Source: Engraulis encrasicolus
Taxonomy: Eukaryota; Chordata; Actinopteri; Clupeiformes; Engraulidae
Assembly: GCF_034702125.1 (NCBI RefSeq)
Contig: NC_085868.1
Location: 43,605,616-43,669,615, forward strand
Length of the DNA: 64,000 nucleotides
Direction: 5' to 3'
Shown here: piece after piece, positions 51,991 through 64,000 of the stretch
Numbering within the stretch: the stretch's first letter is position 1
Layout of the letters: each line of letters starts with the position of its first letter
Translations under genes and position numbers: made by a program
The notes under the pieces: generated by a model
What the model was told of the DNA's origin: nothing
Database searches by the model: none
The model's input: only the letters and a program-made list of their open reading frames with translations

Positions 51991-52373
51991 CTACCACTGC
52001 TTGCTTCCCCTATCAACTTCCACTTAAGATTCACAAGGACATCAGCACATGTGGTGAGAGGTCCTGGTTATGAATGTGTAGATCATATCACAACAATAAA
52101 AAAATGTATGAATGGACACAAAGTGGAGTGCAGAGCTGGTCAAGCAGTGGCCTAAAGATTCTCTTGAGAAACTACAATCAATTGCCCCTACAGACCTTTG
52201 GAAAATACAGCAAGGAGCAAGGCCATAACTCTGGCTGACGCCAAAGAAACTGCAATAGTGGCGGTGGAGTATTGGCCACTCTAGTTCTCTCCATCTGCAA
52301 GGACAAGGTATTCAAAAGCTGAAATCAATAGTTAATTACATGAAGCATAAACATAAATACAGTTGCTGTGCCA

Positions 52374-52406
<33 letters not shown>

Positions 52407-52620
52407 CGTGTGCGTGTTTTAGGGTTGTATAAAATTCTTCTTTTATCCCCTAAGGCAAATGGTCTGGCCTTTCACTTCCATACTAGTCTCCAAAGCAAGT
52501 GTCATCGCACAGCACAGGACATGAGAATAAAGCACCACACAGGTGGCTGATGTGAGTTTCTTTAAGGTAGTGAGATGCCTTAGATAAGAGCAAAGTGAAA
52601 CAAAACAAAAACAAAAAAGG
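51991..52620. other. No gene seen; (GT)n at 52374-52418
   Basis: Short GT tract with GCGT interruptions; otherwise unassigned. Confidence 0.5.
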
Positions 52621-53381
<761 letters not shown>

Positions 53382-53402
53382 TAGTGTGTGTATGTGTGTG
53401 TG

Positions 53403-53448
<46 letters not shown>
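53382..53448 (+). repeat. (TG)n(GA)n microsatellite
   Basis: GTGTGTATGTGTGTGTGCGAGA then GA repeats. Confidence 0.97.
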
Positions 53449-54713
<1,265 letters not shown>

Positions 54714-54851
54714 CCCCTCTCCCATGTGTCTACCTTTCTGTAGAAGTCCACAGTTATGCATCTCTGCCTGTCATTTTGAGGCCCACTGAATTATCTCTCA
54801 CTTCCATCAATTACCCTCACTCAACTACCCTCACTTGTGCAAGTAAATTAA

Positions 54852-55209
54852 AGGTACACTGTGTGAGATTTTTAGTTGTTTATTTCCAGAATTCATGCTG
54901 CCCATTCACTAATGTTACCTTTTTCATGAATGCATACCACCAACATCAAATTCTATGTTTTCATTATGACTGGAAAAATTGCACTTTTCATACATGAAAA
55001 GGGGGATCTTCTCCATGGTCCGCCATTTTGAAGTTCCAGAAATAGCCATTTTTAGCTGCAAAAAATGACTTTACTTGGACCATACTAAAAAATATTGGTT
55101 TATTACTTAGTGAACTTTCATGTAAAGATCAAATTCGGCAATGCAGCCCAGTTTCAATGAGCAGCATAGTTGCAGTACCTTTTTTGACCATTTCCTGCAC
55201 GGTGTCCCT
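54852..55209 (-). mobile_element. 358-bp TTAA MITE (copy 2)
   Basis: Inverted copy of 30084-30442. Shared landmarks: ATGGCGGACCATGGAGAAGA, TTTCATGTATGAAA, CAGTCATAATGAA. Left flank TTAA (54848-54851); the right flank reads GCTTA, so the second TTAA has decayed. Confidence 0.88.
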
Positions 55210-55819
<610 letters not shown>

Positions 55820-55823
55820 TGAT

Positions 55824-56966
55824 CTTACAGTATTTCTCAATTGGTTTTGTACATTTCTCACAACAATCATTGAAAAATCATTATCAGAACTTCTTGTTCA
55901 ATTGTGACTTCCTGCTGTTATCTGTGCACATGGTAAAATACGTTTCTCATAGTTTTCAGCATTTAGCAAATGCTTTCATCACGCAGATGGTTGTGTACAA
56001 TTCTCAGTTTTTTCGTACATTATCAATCGCTTTTGTCATATCACTCAAAAAGCATTGTCACTGAATACACAAAACTATCTCACCCCCCAAAACATTTAGG
56101 CCCTATGTCATAGTTTAAGTCTTGACATGCAAAATGACTTACCAAGCTGTCATAATGTGATAAGCACTGTATAATTTCCATTGGATTTTTATCTATAAAT
56201 GTGATTTGAATTGGTAAATTGCTCACAGGTAAATATTGGCTCTCTCTAATCAAAGGCAATAGAAGGGATAGAGAAACTGGCATGCAATACAACAATAGGC
56301 ACTGTACTGCATTATATTACTCTATGCCTCATGTGCCCTTTATAATTACGCTCCACGCAAAATTACAATATTTCCCTAGAATTTCACAATACAGTAAGTG
56401 CACTTTACACAGTATCAGTGTATTGTTTCAAATTTATTTTGCTTTACAGTTCTAGATTTTTTTTTTCACATGGGCTTGCAAGACAAATAAAAAGGCATGG
56501 TAGAGGGCGCATTTTGACACCTCAACCAGAGTTTGCTATTTTTCCTATTTTGCAGTGAGAAAACCTGTCAATAAATAGTCATAGTCTAAATGTATATCTA
56601 GGACACTCTTATCTGATCAATGTAATATAAAGTCGAATTTACTACATTTCCCATCCAATCTAAACAACATTTTGCTTCAGAAAAGATACTCAAGAGTGTA
56701 CTATTCAATTGACAACATGACAAAGCGATTTGACTAGCTTGTCCATACACGGACCACACTACTGTATGACACAATGACTAACCATTCTGCTGGCACTGAT
56801 ACGTTCATTGACACAAAAACTTGGGTTTTGAGCAAGAGACTCGGTTTTGCAGGTCATCCACGGTGTTTTGCCATTTGTTGAAGCTGTTTTGAGAATGAAT
56901 ATTATGTTTTGCAAATTGCGAGAGAGATTCGAGAAATGTGCAAAACCAATTGAGAAATACTGTAAG
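55824..56966. mobile_element. 1.14-kb DNA transposon with long TIRs
   Basis: Terminal inverted repeats of about 37 bp: CTTACAGTATTTCTCAATTG, then GTTTTGTACATTTCTC, at 55824-55859, and the complement ending at 56966. Flanks read AT on both sides, a possible 2-bp duplication. Further GTTTTGC/TTGTGTACA words recur inside. Short frames at both ends start with the same residues because they translate the inverted repeat. No transposase motif. Confidence 0.8.
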
Positions 56967-57711
56967 ATACAAACATTGTTTTTGGTTGTATACAAACTTT
57001 GTGGGCAGGGAGATATTTCCCCCCCTAACGACCGCATTCCCCCTGCACCCTTACAGTATATTAATTTTTAAGTCCAAAACACAACAGTGTCTACTCATAG
57101 TCCCCTACTACTAAACCTTTCCTAGTGATTAAATGGGCAGAAAGCTGTCAGTCATGGATTCTGATGAAGATGGTTTCCCATCGAAACGTGTCCCTAATAT
57201 GTTGTACACTTGATTAAAAAAAAGAAAAGCATCTCATCTGTGCTGTTCCGGTGTCTTTTCTTTGTTTAAGATTACCTGTCTCTCTCCCGTTGATGCACCA
57301 GATGAAAAAACAGAAGCGTGTGGCACCCCTTTTTTGTTTTAATCAGTGTTGATGACATGGATATTCTTCCCCACCACCTCCACTGGGCTTTGTCATTGCA
57401 CACAGGCAGTGGGAGTGACCCGGAGACAGCTCATTTATCTTGGCCACGACCAACAGAAAACGGAGAGACAGAAAGACCACGAGAGAAGGGGAGAGAGAGA
57501 GAGATTCAAGTGCATCCAAATGCGAAAAAAGAAAATGGTTTGGCTGGAATTACATATCGATTTGATATAATAAGTCCCCCCTGCTCCTGATCTAAAAATA
57601 AACGGGAAAGGTGAACTGGGAGACATTTCAGAGAAGCCAATGGGGAAGGTACTAGTGCAGACACAACATGTGGTGCAAGCACTTTTTTGAAGAACAAACT
57701 TTCACATTTCC
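56967..57711. other. No gene seen
   Basis: GATGAAGATGGTTTCCCATC and GAAACGTGT (about 57162-57190) resemble the GAAGAAGGTC...CCGAAAGGTTG phrase in the foldback loop at 40980-41008, a motif found near ends of some fish repeats. No exon recognised. Confidence 0.4.
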
Positions 57712-57953
57712 CCACTCTGCCATCCCTGCTAGTTGTGGCAGCCTAATCTGCTGACTGTGGAGAGTTCAAGGGAACTGCAAACATACAATGGTGCAGGGGT
57801 GCTGAAAGGGGGGGACAAAGTGGACTGTTGTCTCGGGCACCACTCTGCCATCCCTGCTACTTTTCCTCCCTTCCCACTCTGCCATCCCTGTTTGTTGTGC
57901 CAGTCTAATCTGCTGACTGGGGAGAGTTCAAGGGAACTGCAAACATCCAGTGG
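57712..57953 (+). repeat. Duplicated 80-bp segment, 162 bp apart
   Basis: CCACTCTGCCATCCCTG, CTAATCTGCTGACTG and GAGAGTTCAAGGGAACTGCA at 57712-57795 recur in order at 57874-57953. A third, shorter CACTCTGCCATCCCTGCT lies at 57841-57858. Confidence 0.85.
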
Positions 57954-60359
57954 CGTGTAGGTGTGGGCCGCTGACAGCTTTGATTGGGCCTGGGATAAAG
58001 ACATCTGAAAGGGCCCCAAACCCAATACATTCATACAATGTAATGTGTATCCAATTCTGGGCCCCCTCTCTTCCTGGGCCCGGGCAAGTGACCCTTTTGT
58101 CCCCCCTGCCGGCTTCTCTGTGTGTAGGTGTGGGCTACTGCATGTTTGCCTTTGCAAGGTTTTTTTTTATGCGGGGTCAAGTTTAAATGTTATGCACCTC
58201 TTGGGGGAGATAGCGGGTATACAGAGAGCATCATTAATTTTGTCCCTCTTTATGCTGCCCCCCAATGCTGTGTAGTTGCACTAACACAAGGGTATCCTTA
58301 AAACGGCGGGGTGAGCAGGGCCGGATTAATATGGCCTGGGGTCCCCTAGGCTACATGTTGCTTTGTGGCCCCCTAGAGCAGGGATTCTTAACCATAGGGC
58401 CGCGGACCAAAGTTGGGCCGTGAACACAACCTCCAGGGCCGCAGAAAACGTTCAGTTTTGGACTGCATGGTAGTGTTATTAAATCCAAATGCTTCCGTCG
58501 CATTAGGAATAGTGTGAGCCTTTTCCCAAACTTAACTCTGTCATAACGCAATGACCACACCCCACTGTTTTTTGTTTGGGGGAGTAGGAGATTCATCAAG
58601 AACAAGATGGAAACACACGTTTCAAGCAATAGGCTATTTGGAAAAAGAGAAATGACCAACTGCTTTCCAGCTGATTTGGCGACGTCTTCTGTGTCCTAAC
58701 ACCCTCACGTTTTAGTCGTTAGAACTCAGGTGTTCAACGGTTACTCAAAATAATTCTAGTTACTGAATCTTTATCTCTACTTGACCAAGTGTCTACACAT
58801 TAGTCATTTCACGATTTTTTCTTGATACTGGAAAGTTTTCCAACCGGCTGTGGAATTTCTCTTCATGTCTCTTTCTCTTCACATCGCGTTTTTTCATCAC
58901 AGTGATTCTGCGATTCGTCTGCGCTTTTAAGTCCATGAATTTTATTTGCTAATTCCACTAACTATTAACTGCATCCAATGATGTTTTGGACATTAGCACA
59001 CATTTATCTTTCATATAATACAGAAAGTGCAGACATGGCATTATTTCCCTCAGCAAGAATGAATATTTAATACTGGTTTTGGGCGTTTTCATGCCGTCCT
59101 GTTTTCCAAATGTCAGATTCAGTCTTCATATTAGCATGTAAAGAAACTTTTGCCCAAGACGATTGCAAATGTTGATTCACAGTAATCATCACAATATGAC
59201 AAAATGTCAGAAAGACAGAGAATAACCTCTTTGGCAGGATATGGAAAGACTTTTTGGTAAGTTTTGAGCTCCATCCTTCCATAATTTAATCCATTCTTTT
59301 TCATGCTCTCATAGCGGGAAAATTGCCTGTCAACTGTGTTATCAACATATTCATAAGAATCTGAATTAGAAATCACATGTAGAAAAACACAGATAAAGCA
59401 TACAAATACATGAATTGATTAAGGTGTTGTGGTGGAACTTCTGAGGTCCTCAGTTAGCACAACACCATAAAAATGGCTGAAATGTCAAGCCGTGTTACCG
59501 TCAATGGTGTTACAATTAGCTATGACAGTTGAGGAGGAGTATGTTTTTGCCAATTTATCTCCATATTGACAGACAAACAAACAAAATAATTTGTGTTCTA
59601 GGGAGATGGGTTTGTCTGCTCAGTTTTTTCTCCTAAAAAAGTGCCGACTTGTTCCCCTGCACTGTTGACCGTGACACAGTTGAGTAACACGGTTGACTGT
59701 TTTGAAAGTGTTTTTGTGCTATTGATCCCTTATGTGTTGGAAAAACCCTATGAACAGACACTAGGGATTATCTCTGGAGAAGGAAGTCTTGTGTAAGGAG
59801 GGTGACTAAATTAAAATCAGACGTTACAGGGATTTATAATGAAAAATGTGTCAGTCTGTATCACAGTGAATCATAAAATCCTACTTATGAAGCTCAACAA
59901 TCACATTTTCTATATCAGTTGCTGTTACAAACCCATTGAAAATTAAAACATGGGTGTGGAACATAAAGACCAGGTGAAACCAGTTGGGGTGAAAAATGGC
60001 GATGCTTTTTAATTTCAAAAGTCAGGGTAAACAAAAATGGCGTCGGACGCCTGGGTCAACAGAAATGAGAAGCTTTCGTGAGGAGAAAAAACAAGCCCTA
60101 ATATAAAACCTAAACTGAAAATTCAATAAACTAAATTACCTCCTCAAAATATGTGATGCGATCTGGGAAAACCCTTCACATGGTGGGATTTTACATTTTT
60201 GAGATATTGTTACCATTTGAAAGTCAATTTCAAGCTCTTTCCAAAGGTGTTTTCGTTATTTTCATATCTTGTCTCTATCAAATGTTATACTTACCCAAAG
60301 TCAACTTAGTCGTTTGGAGGAATTCTGAGAAAAAACACTCTAAAGGTTGGGTATGGAGA
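57954..60359. other. No gene; truncated hAT-like ends at 58316-58440
   Basis: CAGGGCCGGATTAAT (58316) and CAGGGATTCTTAACC (58379) look like left ends of two different hAT elements, but neither has a matching right end. The rest (58450-60359) is unassigned AT-rich sequence. Confidence 0.4.
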
Positions 60360-60515
60360 TTGTGGCCAGAGGAGGTATTGCAACTATGCAAGGCGGTTGT
60401 GGCCAGAGAAGGTATTGCAACTATGCAAGGCACTTGTGGCCAGAGTAGGTATTGCAACTTAGGAAAATGTGAGGTTGAGTATGGAGGATTGTGGCCAGAG
60501 TAGGTATTGCAACTA
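60360..60515 (+). repeat. 37-bp minisatellite, four units
   Basis: TTGTGGCCAGAG, GGTATTGCAACTATGCAAGG units start at 60360, 60397, 60434 and 60489. The fourth is preceded by a repeat of the leader GGTTGGGTATGGAG. Confidence 0.9.
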
Positions 60516-61635
60516 TTTTTTCTTTGATTTATTTACGTAATGTGTTTAGTTTTGAGTTTGAGTCAAAGAAACAACTAAGGAAACAAAACAAAAAAAACAG
60601 CATCACAGCATGGATAGCACATTATTATGGATAATTATTATGATCATTGTAATTATTATTAATAATATTATAGTTATTGGGATACTGCATAATTGAGCCA
60701 TTCTAAGTACTTGAGACACTCTAATCCCCAATGGAGACATTATTATAGTTAGCTTTTCATTCACTGCTTGATTATCATTATCATCTTTCGTTCAATTGTT
60801 TGTAAGAATAGTTGTAATCCTCATCAACACAACGTAATGTTCCTTAACTTCGACTGTGCAATAATTGATTTCTTTGCATAACTGTAATACATTACAGAAC
60901 TCATGTTTATAAAAGCAAGAACTCAGCTCCACCTTTGTCAGATAGCTATCTTGAATTTGGACCAGTAACACAATTAGGAAGCAGTGTAGCGTCCTCATAC
61001 GATGCTCCGGTTGCCTCACTGATGGTGGGAGATACGGGCAGGACAGTTTTTTTGGTCAAGGTCCCTCTTAAAGATTAGTCTCCTCCTTCTGTATTGTCTC
61101 TAGTTGAATTTTGCTCTCGTCCATGACCATAGCACAGCCCCACCCCCCTAACCATCACCCTAACTGAAGTAGCTCATAATAGAACTAGGTTCCGCCCCCA
61201 GTCCCACACCATAATTGGATTAGTTAGAGTAAGGGATATGTCCAATGGAGTGATATGTCATTAGATGGTACTCTCAAATTGCCTCAGGTCCAATATTTAC
61301 CTTGGTTTTGGTATAGCATGCATGAACAAAATGTTATCTACATAAAGGAATTGTAATTCAGATTCTCAAATAGGCCTAACCTTGAAGGGTCACTAGGCTA
61401 AATTGCTGCTCTTTTAATCATTGATGATTATCACTACTCAGAAAAATAAGTCTCAGAAGCAATACCGGAATGAAAGCAACTTTTAAAGAATTCATTAATC
61501 TCATTTATTTATCTTCAGTAAATTTGTAATCCAATGGCACTACTTCTGAGGACAAAAAAACACTGGAAAAAAATATTGTTTGATGCAACACACCAAGAGT
61601 AGGACTAGCACATTGCACTTGGTTTTGATATTCAG
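60516..61635. other. No gene seen
   Basis: AT-rich, with many ATTATT words around 60620-60670. No exon or element recognised. Confidence 0.45.

Positions 61636-61685
<50 letters not shown>
61636..61685 (+). repeat. (ATT)n microsatellite
   Basis: About 50 bp of ATT. Confidence 0.98.
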
Positions 61686-61686
<1 letters not shown>

Positions 61687-61749
61687 GTAACAGAAGGCTA
61701 CTCATCAAACACTACCTACCACATGCATGTTAATTTCAAATCGGCTGAA

Positions 61750-61919
61750 TGAATGTAATTTCATTACTTTTCACTATAGGCCTATGGGGTCTTCCATGTT
61801 TTTTGGGGGGGTCTCCCAGACCCCCAAACTGCTGGCTAACGAATGTAATTTCATTATTTTTCACTAGGCCTATAGGCCTGTTTTTTTTCTCCCAGAGACA
61901 CCCAAAATGCTGGCTAACT
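61750..61919 (+). repeat. Two-copy tandem duplication, ~85-90 bp
   Basis: GAATGTAATTTCATTACTTT, CTATAGGCCTAT, CTCCCAGAC and GCTGGCTAAC at 61750-61840 recur in order at 61841-61919 with length differences. Confidence 0.9.
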
Positions 61920-62654
61920 GCGGGTCGTCTATAGGCTACATAGTGGCCTGTGTGTATAGAATCATTTCAAATTAAATTGTCTATTCATTGATTCGTCATG
62001 TATAGTCATGTAGCCGCAAACAAGAGAAAAGGGAATGCTTCACTGGGTCCTCTGTCCAGTTAGTAGTCATGTAGCCTATTCGTAATTTACTGCCCAACTT
62101 TTGCCATTTTTAAATAGGTTCCTAAAGCATCAGGTAAAGAAATTAATGACATGTAGGCCTATTGAACCTGCCATTTCACTGTTTCGGGTATGAAGCGAAA
62201 ATATCAGCAAAAACTTTTCAGGTGTCTCGGAAATGCAACGAGCTCTTTGCTCGGAGCTAAAAATGGTTTTGCGCAATTCCAAAACACCAGCTGCACGCTA
62301 CACAGGGCGGTGAAGACCGCTTTGTTTTTTTACCCTCTGCCGCAGGCAGCACAGACATAACAGAAGAGAAAAGGTTTTCTCCGCGCTTATCTTCTTCACC
62401 ATCTCGCGCATCGCTTGAAATGAATTAGGTGATTTGAAAGACTGGGGTGAAAGTCACCGGTGCATCTCAGTTTGACTTTGAAAATTGACTGTTGAAGATG
62501 TCTTTACTGAACCCATTAGTGAGGCAAGACATAAATGCATAGGTAGCCTATATTTTTTTTTCAACATATGAGATGATCCAGTGACGCTTCTACAGTGTTA
62601 GGAAACCAGTTGACCAAAACCACGACACTCAATTCAGCACAGCGTATTGTGACA

Positions 62655-62692
62655 ATGAATCTTTTCGCCATGAATGAATCTTTTCGCCATGC
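62655..62692 (+). repeat. Two-copy 19-bp tandem repeat
   Basis: ATGAATCTTTTCGCCATG(A/C) at 62655-62673 and 62674-62692. Confidence 0.95.
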
Positions 62693-62792
62693 GCTGCCTC
62701 GGAATAGTAGGCCTACACGACCACTTTTGACCCTCTGCAGCAGGCAGCACAAAAATAGAGAGGAGAAAAGTTTTTCATCGCGCTCTTCTATA

Positions 62793-63074
62793 CTGTCCGG
62801 TGCGTCGCGGTAAATGACTGACAGTTAAACGTCACCGAGTATCTCAGACTCTGGAAACGGACTGCTGAAGACTTGTTAGCTGAACACATTCATTGGGCAC
62901 GGTTCTAAATAAAAGCATTTTAATCTTCCACATCTGTCCGGTGCGTCGCGGTAAATGACTGACAGTTAAACGTCATCGAGTATCTCAGACTCTGGACACG
63001 GACTGCTGAAGACTTGTTAGCTGAACACATTCATTGGGCACGGTTCTAAATAAAAGCATTTTAATCTTCCACAT
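62793..63074 (+). repeat. 141-bp tandem pair, near identical
   Basis: Units 62793-62933 and 62934-63074 start CTGTCCGGTGCGTCGCGG and end CTTCCACAT. I see two differences (CACC/CATC and GGAAAC/GGACAC), about 98.6% identity. Confidence 0.97.
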
Positions 63075-63180
63075 CTGAGATGATCCGATGAGGCGTCTTT
63101 AAATTACAGAAACCTAACAAGCCCTGTCTTGACCACATCTACATCTTTCAATTCAGCACCGTTTATTATGGCAACAAGTA

Positions 63181-64000
63181 GGACACAGCGCAGTAAATTA
63201 AAATTTTCCTAATAGATAAATCACACGGGCGCTTTAGTTTAAGGTTTGCATGTGAGCTATCCAATCAAAAAATGAAATCTACATTCCAGTGCCGTTTGGT
63301 AGCCTAATCGCAGTTGTAGTGATAAACTGCAAGAGGCACATGCGGCTGGAGTTGATAAGCACAGGGCTCGACGGCCTCCGATCCACGGAGAGGTGTTGCC
63401 TACTGTTTCCCTATTCATTGTTCGTTCTTTCTTTGGGCCTATAACTTGAGGGGAAACTCTGCTTCATCGAGACAGAAGGCGTTTTCAACTGCTCAGAGGC
63501 GCTGACAATGAGTCAGTGAATAGGCCTACACATGTGTAAATTCTGAGCCTTCAAGTCTACAAGCTCTGATGTCTTTCCCTCAACCTCGCGCGCCCCTGCG
63601 CTACAAGCGTAGTCAGCACGTTGGCTGCGCAGGCAGACTGCTCACGGCTGCCTCCCTTCTCACCACACATCGGGCCATTTCAATCTTAATTTTAACACAT
63701 TAAAACAGCGATTTCAGACCAAATATTTTCAGAGATGATAGACAAGATGTTAAACAACAATAATTTAATGAAAAAACGATTTCAGGAAAACATTGCTTCT
63801 CGACTTATTTTCGCTGTTTCCTGAGAAACAGCCAGCGCGACATCCGACGGGTTTTCCCAGATCGCATCACATATAATAGCGTGAATCTTCCGGCAGCTTC
63901 CTACCTCCTTAACTTCACCTGACTTGTGCGCAATAACTAGAAAGAAAACAAAACACCACCTTCCACCCTTACGTGCAGCGTGGAGAGCACAGGCCAGAGA
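63181..64000. other. Unassigned, GC-richer end of window
   Basis: CG-containing words are more frequent from about 63350 (CTCGACGGCCTCCGATCC, CCTCGCGCGCCCCTGCGC). This might be the edge of a promoter or first exon, but no reading frame, TATA box or donor site supports it. Confidence 0.3.

Larger units (their letters stand above)
62318..63180 (+). repeat. Layered tandem duplication (~400-bp blocks)
   Basis: Block 1 (about 62318-62654) and block 2 (about 62722-63180) share ACCCTCTGC(C/A)GCAGGCAGCAC, GAGAGGAGAAAAG-like, GTATCTCAG, CTGTTGAAGA/CTGCTGAAGA, GAGATGATCC and CAATTCAGCAC in order. Block 2 also contains a younger 141-bp tandem pair, and a 19-bp exact tandem repeat joins the blocks (62655-62692). 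No coding frame spans the blocks. Confidence 0.8.

Overview
The window looks like intergenic or intronic DNA of a teleost fish. The reasons are very long (CA)n/(GT)n and (GA)n/(CT)n tracts, many short non-autonomous DNA transposons of types common in fish (hAT with 8-bp target duplications, TTAA-flanked elements, a Harbinger-type element with a TTA duplication), a tRNA-derived SINE present twice, an L2-like LINE remnant, and degraded Ty3/gypsy-type LTR elements. Species cannot be fixed from sequence alone. No host protein-coding gene, rRNA or functional tRNA was recognised. The only convincing protein homology is to retroelements, and all of it is broken. CRISPR arrays, operons and bacterial features are absent.

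Layout. 1-2.4 kb holds a possible solo LTR and little else. 2.4-6.6 kb is one composite LTR-retrotransposon locus inserted inside a (TG)n microsatellite. It has three LTR copies (one forward, two reverse, one of these truncated), two polypurine tracts, a primer-binding-like site, and short gag-like and C-terminal coding fragments. 7.6-10.2 kb carries a tRNA-like SINE head, two SINE copies facing each other around a 236-bp MITE, and a MITE with a perfect 9-bp target duplication. 11.5-17.2 kb holds several MITEs, including a hAT nested in a TTAA element. 18.1-20.1 kb is a hAT-type element split by a 5'-truncated LINE. 25.4-30.9 kb is a dense block: two hATs, a nested 4-bp-TSD MITE, a 1.17-kb hAT, and a 1.15-kb foldback element whose arms are tandem repeats and which was itself hit by a TTAA MITE. 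34-35.6 kb includes a hAT inserted into a (CA)n tract. 36.5-41.8 kb has a small hairpin, a degenerate interstitial telomeric tract, a retroposed foldback with a 15-bp target duplication, and the second 236-bp MITE. 43-48.6 kb has a Harbinger-type MITE, the second 9-bp-TSD MITE, a TTAA MITE and a 247-bp inverted-repeat element. 50-57 kb has long CA/GA/CT arrays, a second TTAA MITE of the family found at 30 kb, and a 1.14-kb element with long terminal inverted repeats. 60-63.2 kb has minisatellites and a layered tandem duplication (141-bp units inside a roughly 400-bp duplication). The last 0.8 kb is GC-richer and unassigned.

The genes do not form a pathway. The main biology is transposition history: target-site preference, nesting order, inversion of an LTR, and snap-back copying. 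One signal is not explained by any element: the palindromic octamer TAGGCCTA occurs about 19 times in 64 kb, when about one copy is expected by chance, mostly at unrelated sites. All coordinates and identities were read by eye; no alignment or database search was run.
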